Below are positions 23,401-32,260 of a stretch of DNA of 64,000 nt, one piece after another; position 1 is the stretch's first letter, and each line of letters opens with the position of its first letter. A program made the position numbers and the translations under genes. Source of the DNA: Euleptes europaea (lineage: Eukaryota > Chordata > Lepidosauria > Squamata > Sphaerodactylidae). The notes beneath the pieces are model-generated. The model ran no database searches, was not told the DNA's origin, and worked only from the letters and a program-made list of their open reading frames with translations. The stretch spans positions 78,899,614 through 78,963,613 of the forward strand of contig NC_079318.1 in assembly GCF_029931775.1 (NCBI RefSeq), read 5' to 3'.

Positions 23401-26400
23401 GAGGCTAATCTGGTGAACTGGGTTGATTTCCCCACTCCTACACATGAAGCCAGCTGGGTGATCTTGGGCTAGTCACAGCTCTCTTAGAGCTCTCTCAGCC
23501 CCACCTCCCTCCCAGGGTGTCTGTTGTGGGGAGGGGAAGGGAAGGCGATTGTAAGCCGGTTTGAGTCTCCCTTGAGCGGTAGAGAAAGTCAGCATATAAA
23601 AACCAACTCTCCTCCTCCTCCTCCTCTGACAAGACGGCGCTCAAGACTTTAGCCAGGATCTTGTTTGTATGTTTGTTTACTTCAAAAACATTGAGGGGAA
23701 AAAGGCATATCAATCTTTAGAAAGAAATAATAAACTGGAGAAAAAGCCACTGCCAGTCACAGGAGGTAATACTAACCTTCAGAGACGGATGGTTGGCCTC
23801 CATATTAGGCAGCCTCATGTGTTCAAAGAGCCAGGGGAGAGGGGGATGCCTTCATCAGCGGTGCTTTCTCCCTTTCTCAGCCCGAAGGCATCACCGGCTC
23901 CTCGCGGATGAAGGGCGGCACCGCCACAAAGGTCCTCCTGGAGACTCTGCTTCTGACAGCTCATAAGACTGTTTCCAAGGACAGCGAGATCTCAGAGAAG
24001 TGAGTAGGCGTCGTGAAGGGGAGCCCCACGCAGTAGAAGACGTTAGCCTAGCAGTGTCTGGTGTAGGGTTGCCTACTCCATTTGGGACATTCCTGGAAAT
24101 TTGGGGGTGGGGTTTGGGGAGGGCAGAGTTTGGGGAGGGGAGCTCAGCAGGGATGTGATGCCAGAGATCCCACTTTCCAAAGCTTCCGTTTTCTCCAGGG
24201 GAGCTGATCTCCGTAGGCTGGAGATTAGTTGTAATTCTGGGAGATCTCAAGCCACCAACTGGAGGCTGACAACCCTAGGTGCCTCTCTTGAAAATGGGGA
24301 GGGCCTGTGGCTCAGTGGTAGAGCATCTGCTTGGCATGCAGAAGGTCCCAGATTCAATCCTTGGCATCTCCAGTTAAAGGAACTAGGTGAGTAGGTCATC
24401 ATCATCATCATCATAAACCCTTAATGGCATAAAAATTATTACAATTGTTACAAAAAGGGATCATAAAACATAAAATCAGTGAAATAAAACAAAGAACAAT
24501 ATAATCAAATATCAGAGCTTGCAAGTTTTTGCACTTTCATCACATCCACTAGAAAATTGGCAACACCCTCAGTAATCTCCGGTACTGAATCATTCAATAA
24601 AAATTGACATTTTACTTTATTAGACAGGTGATGTTTTGAATATAACCAAGATTTTAACCATTTCCCACGGGATGTTTTGTAGAGAGAACAGTCAAACAGT
24701 ATGTGTTCAATTGTATCCAGGGAGTTGGAACCACAGGGACAAATCTGTTCCTGTATTGGGATTTGGTATGATTGGTGGTACCTTCCATACAGCATCCTTG
24801 ATGGAAAGGCATTGACCCTAGCAAGAGAGAATGCTCTACGGAGGATAGGGATATCCAGATTGTAAAAGTAGTGGGGGATACTGTCAATTTTATTCATAAG
24901 ACCCAACATTGCTGAAGAGCAAACATAAAGTTGGATTGGGTGCATCTTTTGAAGCTCCATATCTAAGAGACGTTGTTTACCGTAATAATTTTAAAAATGT
25001 GGGCTTCAGTAGTTGGAGCCAAATCTTCCAAAGAAACTCTGATAGATCTTATTTTGGTCAAAATTATACAATCCCAGGAGGTATTGTGAAGTTCTTTTAA
25101 CAACAGTGATAAAAGGGAACCACGCTCAGTTCTAAAATATAGTTTGAGCCAATATCGAATAGTTAATAACCAAACCTTGGTTTCACACAAATTTTGGAGG
25201 TGAGTAGGTGATGTGGAAGACCCCTGCCTGAGACCCTGGAGAGCCGCTGCCGGTCTGAGTAGACAATACTGACTTTGATGGACCAAGGGTCTGGTTCCGT
25301 ATAAGGCAGCTTCATGTGTTCATGTGAAAAACTGCTCTACTTCCTGTCCCTTCCCCCTTCCCCAGGTGTCTCCTGGAGATTCTACGCACCTATGAACGGG
25401 CCCACAAAGTCACCTATAGCCAGAGCAAGAAGATTGCAGCCCTGGTGAAGCAAGCAGGCACCAGGTGAGCTTGGGGCATGCAAAGGGATTCTTGCTCTAG
25501 TGCACATGGGGCCAGGAACATCTCCATATCAAACAGAGCCTCCTGCTGGTCTGGGTGTCTCCACGTGTGTGGGCAACGTGGTGGAGTGCTTAGAGTGTCC
25601 GATTAGGATCTGGGAGACCTCACAGGGATGTTGTTGGTTGGAAAGAATGGAGGAGGGAAGAAGGGTGCATTGGGTCCCCATTGCAGAGAAAAGCAGTCTA
25701 ACTATCTACGTAAATAAATAAAACCTCATTCTTTCTTCCCCAGCCTACAGAAAAAGGCCTATGTGTACATGGTAGGGTGGCACACACTGGGCATCATTGC
25801 CATCATGGATGGAGCAGAGTGCATCCCCACCTTTGGGGCAGGTGAGCCCCACCATCCATGAAAAGATGCCCATAATGAGGGCCAGGGGGTGGGGACATCC
25901 CTTCATTTATAGAGGTAAGGAGCTCACTTCCTTGTTTGTCAATTTGCGGCACAGACATCAACGATGTACGGGGCTTCCTTATTGGGGATCACAGTGAAAT
26001 GTTTAACAGGGAGGCTGACCTCATAGCACAGGTGAGTGGCCAGAGAATGAGGGATGGGGCAACCAACAGGGGAAGGGGCTCCAATAGGGGATAATGCTCC
26101 AATTCCATCTTCTCTTTACACTTTAGGTTTGTTGGGAAGCATTTGGCTATGCTTCCTTTCAGGGGTCAGGTTAATGACCCAAAGTCCACAGTCAGCAGAT
26201 CCGATCCCCTAGTTTTGCACTTTCCCCTGCCAAAACGAGACTTCCCCAATGATTGAGGCCTCTTTTTTTTAATTCAACACAATATAAAACACGCACACAC
26301 AAAAAAAACTATACCACACAACAATTCTACTTATCAGTATCAGTCTTGGACAAGTTACTGTTTGTAAATAGCTGGAATGGATATGAACCTTCTAACCTAG

Positions 26401-26464
26401 ACTAATATAAAACCATTAAATACTTGCAAAGCATAATATTAATTAATACCCTATTATCCTACTA

Positions 26465-26497
<33 letters not shown>

Positions 26498-29400
26498 TAC
26501 CTAGGATATTACACTTTCATGTTTACTGATGTCAAGAATTTACTTAATAATATTTAACACGCAGAATAATAATAAAATAAAAAGTAAAAGTAATAAAATA
26601 CTTTCATATATCATAACCTTATTTAGTTATCCCATTGAAATGTAATTATTCTATATAATAACACTATCTTCAATTATTAATTGCGAGAGAGAAAGTTCTT
26701 CTCACATTATAACTTTCCACTTAACAGAATTACTTAGCAATATATACATAATATAATTTCTAGTTCTTTGTAAAGTCTTCTCTCGGGTTTTTTGTTGACA
26801 ATGTTCATCAGCTTGGCCATCACTACGTATTCTGCAAGTTTGTCTAGCCAGTTACTCAACACTGGAATGCTTGAGGCCTCTTTTCAAGTCTCTTGAGTCA
26901 GGGGACGGCTCTTTGTGGCAGGGGAAAATGCTGCCATCTGTGTCTCAGATCCGTGGGATCTAGCCCATATTGTTCACATTCTTGGGTTATTACTCCCAAT
27001 GGAATGTGATGACTAGACCAAATAGAGAACCCTCTGCTTGGTGCCTTGTGTCCTACACAATGTGTCCTACACAATGCCATAGGGTGTTTTGACAGCTTTC
27101 TTCTGACTCTTCCTTGGCAGGGGCCAAAATTTGCTTTCTCTGAAGAAGATTTTGTGAAAACTATCCTGCCGACACTGACAGAGCTTGACACCGTCCTCTT
27201 CCTATTCACAGCGGATGGTGAGGTCTGATAGGGCCTGGATAATAGGGCAAGAGGGGCTGGGGGTGGAAAGACAGAGGGATCTGTAGGATTTCAGCAGGCT
27301 CTGAGGGGTTGGCAACAAATATTGCTTTGAGAGCTTGGCACTTTCTAAAAGTTGTATGTCACTCAGTGGCAGAGCATGGGCTTGGGATGCCAAAGGACCC
27401 AGGTTTGGTTCTCAGGTATTAGGACTAGGAAAAGACCTCTCCTAGCCTGACAGCTGGCCCAAGTGATACTGGGCTGAATTCAGAAGAAATCCTTAAAGCA
27501 TTCTGATTGTTCCTTTTGGAACCTTTCAAAATTTAGGCAGCTCAAAGGTGCACCTGGCTGGCCTTTTCTTATGTGGGGCCTGGAGATTTCCAGATTACAG
27601 AGATTAGTTCCTCTGGAGCAACTGGCTGCTCTGAAAGGGGGACAATATTGCATTATACTCTGCTGATATCCCTCCCCTCCCCAAATCCTGCTCTCCCTAG
27701 TCTCCACCCTGAAATCTCTGGGGATTTCCCAACTTGGAGTTGGCAACCCTAACTTCTATTTATGCAAGACTTGGTAGAAGGGAGCTCCCATACTCTCACC
27801 CTCCCTGTCTCTCACCTGCAGATGACCTTGTCGAGGTGGAGAAGCTGGCGGTTCAGGTGAAAGAGAGGACGTCAAATATGCAGGCGGTCTGTCATGCCTC
27901 AGTTGGGCAGTACCTGCCGGTAAGAACCCCAAAGGGCTTCCTTTCAGGTGGTTTGTGCTTAGCAGGGCCTTGTTTCCTAGAGGATGGTTGGGTAGGGCCC
28001 AGGGGATCCAAACCCAACTCATTACAGAAGGTAATGTAGTCTGTCTGGGCCTCAGGTAGCAGCTGTTGGGAATGATGCATCTATGCCTGGGACCTTAGAG
28101 AACCATTGTTAGTAAGGATAGACAATACTGAGCTGGATGGACCAATGGTCGGATTCTCTTCAGGACCACTGCCAATGTTCATGCAACACGTGTCTATGGC
28201 TCAGTGGCTGAGCCTCCGTTTTATGTACAAAAGGTCCCGCGTTCATCTGATATAGAACCTCAGGTAACAAATGGCAGGAAAGACTCCCGTGATATAGTGG
28301 TTAGAGTGTTGGACTGGGATCTGGGAGATCCGAGTTTGAATCTTTGCTCTGCCATGGAAGCTCACTGGGTGACCTCAGGCCCGTCGCTCATTCTCAGCCT
28401 GACCTACTTCACAGGGTTATTTTGAGGATAAAATGGAGGAGAGGAGACTGATGGAAGCTGCTTTGGGTCCCCATTGGGGAGAAAGAGGTAAAATAATTTT
28501 ACAAATGAGGTAAAATAATTGGCTACTAACCAGCTTAGATAGCCCTGGGGTTAGATAGACCAGTGGTATGAAGGAGCTTCGTATGGTCATGATTTCTCTG
28601 CACACAAAGATGACACCATCGTTCAAGGATCAGGGCAAAGAGGCACCACCGTGGGGCCAAGAGAAGCAGCTCCTCTTTGCCAAAATCTTTTGGGCGAGGG
28701 CATGTGCTCAGTGTGCTTCTCTGGCCCCTTTTGCCTCTCATTTTGGAGCTCGGCCTTGGATCTAAGGAGCTCTTCTGTTTCTCTCCACTCCTCCTCCCCT
28801 TCTCCGCCCCACAGGCCTCTCTCAAGAAGCTCTTCCCCTCCGTCATCAGCATCATGTGGCCTATCTTGTTCCTCGAGTACGAAGGGAATTTCATCCAGGT
28901 AACCCACGCAGCAGGATCAGCGGGTATTGGCAGGTGGGAGGAAGGTGTTCTGGGCCAGAACATGGGAGTTGTTTGGCTCGGATTCCTTGGAGCTGCCTCT
29001 GGGACACTTCTTTGCAGGGGGAGCTTCTTATGGCCTCCTGGAGCTGTCGAGAAAGGGGTCTGTTACACTCGCAGTGGGAGGGAGCACTGCCATTCCCTGC
29101 CAATCTGCTGTCTCCCCATCCCTCCAGCCTTATTCTTCTTCTGCTCCTTGGCTCTGCACAGAGGTTCCAAAGGGAACTGAGCACCAAGTGGATCCTGAAC
29201 ACGGTTAGCACCGGGGCCCATGTCCTGAAAGGCAAGGTCTTACGCAACTACATGGTGGATCCGAAAGTCAGCAACACCAAACTCTTCGGAAGGGCAGTCA
29301 GCATCCTGCAGGTATCAGCTGGGATTCTGCACAGTTTAGCTTGAGCCATCCCAAGTACCAATTTGGGTGGGGGCTTGACTTGTACCATGTCTGAAAGAGC

Positions 29401-31307
29401 CCTGTCTCAGCCACGTTTCCATTCTATGTCAGGGAAGGATGAGGCGAGACCCTTCAACACCACTAACAGGCTGGAAAAAGCACCTTCCTCCATTTCTTAA
29501 CTCTCTGGGGCTGGCCCTGTGGGTCCCATTGCTCATCTTTATTTCTCTCACACATACGAATCCCACTCTCTTCTTCTAAGGGCCAAGCTACATGTTACAA
29601 TTTTTGACAGGTTGCATGTGGATTCCCCAACTTGACTTTGAATCTGTCAGTTACACTTCACAGTGAGAGTTCCCTGCTGGGAACTCCTGTCCCAAGCATC
29701 CGGGGCCCTGATTTAGATCCCGACCACAGCACACAGGGGCTTTAGTCTCCCCCCTGCACCAGTTTCCTGACCTGAAATGGCCTTGGGGGCACACTGAGTT
29801 CCCAGTAGGGAACTCCCAGCTGATGTGTGGCCGATTCAAAGTTAGGATGGGAAATGCAGACATGACGCGCCAAAATTTGTGACACATAGTTTGGCCCTTT
29901 AAGGGACTCTGCAAGCGTTAAGAGTCAGCGTGGTGTAGTGGTTAAGAGTGATGGTTTGGAGCGGTGGAGTCTGATCTGGAGAACCAGGTTTGAGTCCCCA
30001 CTCCTCCACATGAGCGACGGATGCTAATCTGATGAACTGGATTTGTTTCCCCACTGGTCCGCATGAAGCCAGCTGGGTGACCTTGGGTTGGTCACAGCTC
30101 TCTTCGAGCTCTCTCAGCCCCACCTATCTCACAGAGTGTCTGTGGTGGGGAAGGGAAGGTGATTGTAAGCCGGTTTGAGTCTTCCTTAAGTGGCAGAGAA
30201 AGTCGGCATATAAAAACCAACTCTTTTTCTTCTTAAGCGGAGACAGGGCCTAGAAAGGTTAAGAGACAACCCTGCAAGGGTTAAGCAGAGACAGGGCCTG
30301 GACCAAGAATGTTCAGGTCTCCCTGCCAGTCCAAGGGCCTGTTACCCCATACAGACTCTGTGGGGCTGTAACTGGTGTGGGGAGACAGGGGTCCTCTCTC
30401 AGCCAGTTCCAGTGGCAGGGAGTCGCTCCTTTTGCTACTATCTGACAACCGTCCCTCCCGCCAGAGGTTCACGGGACACTCGCAGGCCAAGTGCTTGGAA
30501 GTGCTGCTGCAGGTGATTTATGATCCCGAGCCTCTCTCTGAAGCGATCCGTGGTGCTCCAGTCTCCAAGCACATTGCTGTGGCGACAGAGAAGACCAAGG
30601 TAAGAACCTCCCTTCCTCCCTGTCTCAGAGAGGTGTATGCACACGTGGACTGGGATCTGTTGCCAGGTCCAGCCTAGTAAAGTTCAGCCACTCCCGCACC
30701 TCCCACGCCAGTTGGTGCTCTATGCTGGCCTCTCCCCTCTTCAGCTCTACATCTAACTTCAAGGCCCTACCCTTTGGCTCACTTGTCACTCGTAGCTCAA
30801 TTGTCTGAGCACTGGAATGAACCAGACAGAGAATCCAGCCCTAAAGGACTCTGATCTGGAGAATCGGGTTTGATTTCTCCACTCCTCCATATGAGTGGTG
30901 GAGGCTAATCTGGTGAACTGGATTTGTTTCCCCAATCTTCCACATGACGCCAGCTGGGTGACCTTGGGCTAGTCACAGCTCTCTTAGAGCTCTCTCGGCC
31001 CCATCTACCTCACAGGGTGTCTGTTGTGGGGAGGGGAAGGTGATTGTAAGCTGGTTTGATTCTTCCTTAAGTGGTAGAGAAAGTCGGCATATAAAAACCA
31101 ACTCCTCCTTCTTCTCCTTCTTCTTCTTTTCTCTGCCAGGTTGTTCCCACATCTCTGCTCTGCCTTCTGCGCAATTACTCAGTCCAGGAGGCCCGCTCCC
31201 GCCTTGATGCTGCGACCACCATACGCGGTGCCCTTGATGCTGCGCTAAATGCACCAGGACGCAAACGAGGGGCTAGCAAATCAGATCCCGACGAGAACAG
31301 CACGTAG
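14297..31307 (+). CDS. GCKR: glucokinase regulatory protein, exons 2-19
   Basis: Eighteen exons (listed separately), all with AG acceptors and GT donors, join to 604 codons plus TAG without a frame break. This equals the human protein (625) minus its first exon. GCKR is a nuclear protein of liver that binds glucokinase, inhibits it and holds it in the nucleus. Fructose-6-phosphate strengthens and fructose-1-phosphate relieves the inhibition. Two SIS sugar-isomerase-fold domains and a C-terminal lid are expected. Seen here: the first SIS loop LSGGGASGRLAF (exon 4), IAGGDRS (exons 5-6), GISCGLSAPYVAGQ (7-8), the family signature GITGSSRMKGGTATK (10), and STKWILNTVSTGAH (17). One residue departs from the usual GGGTSGR loop (T to A). 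Introns are full of SINEs, MITEs and LINE pieces. A poly(A) signal follows at 31834. Confidence 0.97.
14570..14790 (-). mobile_element. older hAT-type MITE relative (GGAATTTCC subfamily)
   Basis: Reverse copy of the second, more diverged MITE family, with 'tctcattgccagactataga', 'ttctatggcatcac' and 'tctccaggaatttcc'. Its relatives are at 21200, 21672, 24065, 27580, 35592, 40520-40945, 44933 and 46395. Lies in GCKR intron 2. Confidence 0.6.
14811..14885 (-). repeat. CR1 3' end fragment
   Basis: 'tcatagagttgaaggaacc' and 'ccaccagggtcatctaatcc' through 'acaatgcaggaaattcac'. Only the last 75 bp of the CR1 ending is present. Confidence 0.75.
14888..15097 (+). mobile_element. hAT-type MITE, TAGGGTTGCCA family
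   Basis: Full copy abutting the CR1 fragment. The flanking 8-mers cctctgcc and cctccccc match at six positions. Confidence 0.85.
15332..15400 (+). CDS. GCKR: GCKR exon 3
   Basis: 23 codons, RLYSDSVLKTMM to KVQEVLK, phase 0. Acceptor gtctccctcag, donor GTACAG. Helix leading into the first SIS domain. Confidence 0.95.
16148..16462 (+). repeat. Sauria-type SINE, full length
   Basis: Head 'gagccagcgtggtgtagtgg' with A box, B box 'gggtttgattcc', a repeated central block, then 'gtgtctgttgtggggagggg' and the tail 'agcatataaaaaccaactct' + (tct). In GCKR intron 3. Confidence 0.92.
16670..16895 (-). repeat. old tRNA-derived SINE
   Basis: Reverse copy: 'gctgtgaggtaggttaggct', 'ttgcccaaggtcacccaatg', 'tttcaacctgggtttcccag', 'aaccactgcaccacactgg'. 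GCKR intron 3. Confidence 0.7.
17219..17287 (+). CDS. GCKR: GCKR exon 4 (sugar-phosphate loop)
   Basis: 23 codons, EPDNTLIVLSGGGASG to RLAFFMA, phase 0, donor GTAAGT. Carries the first SIS phosphate-binding loop. The residue before the loop Ser is Ala (codon GCT) where human GCKR and bacterial MurQ have Thr. Confidence 0.96.
17382..17584 (-). mobile_element. hAT-type MITE, TAGGGTTGCCA family
   Basis: Reverse-oriented copy. Flanking 8-mers tactaggg and tagtgggg match at six positions. GCKR intron 4. Confidence 0.85.
17641..17850 (+). mobile_element. hAT-type MITE, TAGGGTTGCCA family
   Basis: Second copy in GCKR intron 4, opposite in orientation to the one 57 bp upstream. Its left end is worn ('aaggatgccaaccaccagg'), the right end 'ggcaacccta' is intact. 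Confidence 0.8.
18085..18158 (+). CDS. GCKR: GCKR exon 5
   Basis: VSFNKLLKGLGQLPQ to IIAGGDR, ending two bases into a codon. Acceptor tctctcccaag, donor GTGAGG. Confidence 0.95.
18375..18441 (+). CDS. GCKR: GCKR exon 6
   Basis: Completes R and reads SLVASHEGPEDSALLG to DLNK. The conserved acidic residue of the human REGTEDS segment is kept. Donor GTGAGA. Confidence 0.95.
18493..18701 (+). mobile_element. hAT-type MITE, TAGGGTTGCCA family
   Basis: Full copy starting 52 bp after GCKR exon 6. Flanking 8-mers atagtcta and gtggtcta match at six positions. Confidence 0.87.
18974..19160 (+). repeat. 5S rRNA-derived SINE
   Basis: 'gctcgatctcatcagatctc' then 'agaagctaagcaagatcag', 'cctggttagtatttgtatgg' and 'gagaccaccaaggaatacc' follow vertebrate 5S rRNA (CCCGATCTCGTCTGATCTCGGAAGCTAAGCAGG...) base by base with mutations, including the internal promoter. 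A non-5S tail with 'ggcaatagcaaaccacctt' and 'gtcataagtcagctgcaact' follows. The first part of 5S is missing. Intron 6 of GCKR. Confidence 0.85.
19192..19402 (+). repeat. tRNA-Ala-like SINE
   Basis: Plus copy: 'ggggccgtggctcagctagt' head, 'tcaatccctggcatctcc', 'cctctgcctgagaccctgaa', tail 'ggtctgattcattataaggc'. Follows the 5S SINE by about 30 bp. Confidence 0.8.
19657..19710 (+). CDS. GCKR: GCKR exon 7
   Basis: 18 codons, VCEGKKKVIFFGISCGLS, phase 0. Matches human VIVIGISVGLS at its end. Donor GTGAGA. Confidence 0.93.
19812..19985 (-). repeat. Sauria-type SINE fragment
   Basis: Reverse 3' half: (gaagaa)n, 'ttatatgccacctttctcta', 'ccccacaacagacaccttgt', 'gaggtaggtggggctgagag'. GCKR intron 7. 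Confidence 0.8.
20505..20599 (+). CDS. GCKR: GCKR exon 8
   Basis: APYVAGQLDFCMNN to GFNPVSMA(R), ends two bases into a codon. Nearly identical to human APFVAGQMDCCMNN...VGFNPVSMAR. Confidence 0.96.
20869..21050 (-). repeat. tRNA-Ala-like SINE
   Basis: Reverse copy: 'cttgaagctgctttatactg', 'gagtcagaccagtgatccat', 'aattgaacctgggaccttct', 'gcatgcaaagctggtgctct'. More mutated than the copy at 6247. GCKR intron 8. Confidence 0.75.
21200..21417 (+). mobile_element. older hAT-type MITE with perfect target duplication
   Basis: 218 bp from 'tagggttgccaactctgg' to 'ggcaacccta'. Perfect 8-bp duplication gtctcact at 21192-21199 and 21418-21425. Interior differs from the main family ('aaattcctggagttctggga'). 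Confidence 0.9.
21540..21990 (-). repeat. old SINE split by a MITE
   Basis: The reverse tRNA-SINE ('ctttattcata'-type body at 21560-21670, then 'ggctgagagttcatgattaa' to 'ctacatcatactggttctct') is interrupted at about 21672-21870 by an older hAT MITE ('ctagggtcaccatcctccac' to 'gagtgggcaaccct'). The MITE is therefore the younger insertion. Confidence 0.7.
22200..22305 (+). CDS. GCKR: GCKR exon 9
   Basis: (R)NEKIEDFHSTFRQVA to FILNPAVG; human has STFRQVAERM and AFVLNPAIG. Acceptor tctccccacag, donor GTAGGT. End of the first SIS domain. Confidence 0.95.
23301..23628 (+). repeat. Sauria-type SINE, full length
   Basis: 'agagccagcatggtgtagtg' head to 'tcagcatataaaaaccaact' + (cct)n. GCKR intron 9. 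Confidence 0.92.
23881..23999 (+). CDS. GCKR: GCKR exon 10 (family signature)
   Basis: PEGITGSSRMKGGTATK to VSKDSEISE(K). Contains the GCKR/MurQ signature GSSRMKGG; the Ser pair contacts the sugar phosphate in the known structure. Donor GTGAGT. Confidence 0.96.
24065..24278 (+). mobile_element. older hAT-type MITE
   Basis: 'tagggttgcctactccattt' to 'ggctgacaaccctagg', with 'gagctgatctccgtaggctg' inside. GCKR intron 10, 66 bp after exon 10. Confidence 0.7.
24298..25322 (+). repeat. tRNA-Ala-like SINE split by a LINE
   Basis: The head (24298-24396, 'ggcctgtggctcagtggtag' ...) and the body and tail (25210-25322, 'gatgtggaagacccctgcct' ... 'gtataaggcagcttcatgtg') are one SINE. A LINE fragment was inserted at aggtgagtaggt, which is duplicated on both sides. 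GCKR intron 10. Confidence 0.9.
24397..25197 (-). mobile_element. 5'-truncated non-LTR retrotransposon (LINE)
   Basis: 801 bp on the minus strand, flanked by a 12-bp duplication aggtgagtaggt (24385-24396, 25198-25209). Its 3' end carries a (atg)n/(tga)n simple tail, read as (catcat) at 24397-24412. The reverse translation has RT C-terminal features: a CPCGSNSLDTIEHILFDC cysteine-histidine motif (24505-24960) preceded, in another frame, by a WLKLYFRTERGSLLSLLL-like segment (24963-25286). The frame change shows it is dead. Clade uncertain; I-like or L2-like (for example Vingi) fits the motif. Confidence 0.85.
25366..25464 (+). CDS. GCKR: GCKR exon 11
   Basis: CLLEILRTYERAHKVTYS to KQAGT, start of the second SIS domain. 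Human reads CLLEILRTFERAHQVTYS. Donor GTGAGC. Confidence 0.96.
25744..25841 (+). CDS. GCKR: GCKR exon 12
   Basis: SLQKKAYVYMVGWHTLG to AECIPTFGA; human has VYLVGWQTLGIIAIMDG. Ends one base into the next codon. Confidence 0.96.
25955..26031 (+). CDS. GCKR: GCKR exon 13
   Basis: (D)INDVRGFLIGDHSEMF to ADLIAQ, phase 0 at the end. Human DVRGFLIGDHSDMFN. The following intron holds the L1 insertion at 26267-26870. Confidence 0.95.
26267..26870 (-). mobile_element. 5'-truncated L1 retrotransposon
   Basis: About 604 bp of AT-rich DNA on the minus strand in GCKR intron 13. A 14-bp duplication ttgaggcctctttt flanks it (26253-26266, 26871-26884), and a T run at its left is the poly(A) tail read in reverse. 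The 5' end, read on the minus strand, gives IPVLSNWLDKLAEYVVMA, which resembles the last residues of squamate L1 ORF2. A (TG)n microsatellite of about 32 bp sits inside at 26465-26495. Confidence 0.78.
27121..27217 (+). CDS. GCKR: GCKR exon 14
   Basis: GPKFAFSEEDFVKTILP to LFLFTAD, matching human GPQFTFSQEDFLTSILP. Ends one base into the next codon. Confidence 0.95.
27580..27752 (-). mobile_element. older hAT-type MITE fragment
   Basis: Reverse copy with 'gattagttcctctggagcaa', 'ccctcccctccccaaatcct' and 'ggagttggcaaccct'. Left end missing. GCKR intron 14. Confidence 0.65.
27822..27919 (+). CDS. GCKR: GCKR exon 15
   Basis: (D)DLVEVEKLAVQVKER to ASVGQYLP; human has VEQVKEKTNHIQALAHS. End of the second SIS domain. 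Donor GTAAGA. Confidence 0.94.
28289..28495 (+). repeat. old tRNA-derived SINE
   Basis: 'cccgtgatatagtggttaga', 'ccgagtttgaatctttgctc', 'ctacttcacagggttatttt', 'ccccattggggagaaagagg'. GCKR intron 15. Confidence 0.7.
28815..28898 (+). CDS. GCKR: GCKR exon 16
   Basis: 28 codons, ASLKKLFPSVISIMWP to EYEGNFIQ, phase 0. Human LKKLFPSIISITWPLLFF. Start of the C-terminal lid. Confidence 0.95.
29162..29311 (+). CDS. GCKR: GCKR exon 17
   Basis: 50 codons, RFQRELSTKWILNTVSTG to RAVSILQ, phase 0. The RELSTKW.LNTVSTGAHVL segment is identical to human at nearly all positions and supplies basic residues to the ligand site. Confidence 0.97.
29917..30237 (+). repeat. Sauria-type SINE, full length
   Basis: 'aagagtcagcgtggtgtagt' to 'ggcatataaaaaccaactct' + (ttct). 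GCKR intron 17. Confidence 0.92.
30465..30599 (+). CDS. GCKR: GCKR exon 18
   Basis: 45 codons, RFTGHSQAKCLEVLLQ to VATEKTK, phase 0. Human RFSGQSKARCIESLLR. Donor GTAAGA. Confidence 0.95.
30847..31130 (+). repeat. Sauria-type SINE abutting GCKR exon 19
   Basis: 5'-truncated copy from 'ggactctgatctggagaatc' to 'aaaccaactcctccttcttc' and (ttc)n. Its pyrimidine tail runs straight into 'tttctctgccag', the acceptor of exon 19. Confidence 0.92.
31140..31307 (+). CDS. GCKR: GCKR exon 19 (C-terminus)
   Basis: VVPTSLLCLLRNYSVQEA to SDPDENST and TAG. Helical lid end and a basic GRKRG tail like human GQKRTADP. The acceptor's pyrimidine tract is the (TTC)n end of the SINE at 30847-31130. Confidence 0.95.
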   Translation, partial: VVPTSLLCLLRNYSVQEARSRLDAATTIRGALDAALNAPGRKRGASKSDPDENST

Positions 31308-31860
31308 GGCTGACTGTCAGCCCCGAGGGTCCTTATGGGAAGGGGGGCAGGTGACCCTGACGCTGTTCCAAGGTGCTGCACTGGGTGGGCAAACTGTCTT
31401 CCAGCCAGAGACGATCAGGAGAAGTTGCTTCTGGCCCTTCCTTCCTTTCCCCCACCTAGTACTGTCTCTCTTCTCCCAGCAAGAGGGTGAGGCAAAGGAG
31501 GTGTCTGGTGCATCTTGCAGGGAGAACTGCATCCTGGGGTGGGGGGACATATCCTGTGGACAAGGGGGCCTTGAAGCAGTTAAGGCGTTAAGGGACGCCT
31601 GATTGTTTGAGCCGTCTCAGAATCCTCTCTCTGCTGGGAAATTAAATTGTTCCTGCAATTCCCTCCCCTCTTTGGTACAGCGGAACTGTGCAACTGATGA
31701 ATTACTGCTGTTCATTGCTCTGCCAGGGTGGAGGTAGCTAGGATTCGGAAAATCCCTGCACCTTCCCTCCTTGGAGGCAGATTTTCACTGTGGTGAGGAG
31801 GGGTGGTCCATGTCCTGCAATCTCACTTTTTGTAATAAAACACGTGCCCATATTCTGATG
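31308..31860 (+). other. GCKR 3' UTR with poly(A) signal
   Basis: Non-repetitive DNA after the stop. A canonical AATAAA lies at 31834-31839 in 'ttgtaataaaacacgtg', about 530 bp past the stop, so transcripts likely end near 31855. From 31860 to 32260 I see nothing else. Confidence 0.75.
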
Positions 31861-32260
31861 CATTCTGTCCTAGCTGGGTGTGGGAGAAGGCAGAGGTTTC
31901 ATTTCCTGGAAAACCCCAGTCAGGGACTGTATTCCCCACCTGGTTTAGGGCACAGGAGGTCATCCTCACCCTCCATGAGCCCTCAGTGCCTCACACGGCA
32001 ATAGAAAGTCTCCGTTTGGCCTGATGTGACCTCTCAGGGAGAAGTCCTCGGATCTGTAGAGAGGGAGGCTGGGTGCCACGTACTTGGGGACAGCGTCAGC
32101 AGTGGCCTTGGCCGTCCCCTGCCCTCTCTGCCCCTGACTGCCCTGCAGTTGCTGGCCTTGGACAACAGTGAGCATTGCGTTCCTCTGCACTCACATGGTG
32201 CTGCATTGTTGCTTACAGGCAAGAGGGCCTGGACAGGCAGCAGGCCCTGAAGTTCATCAC

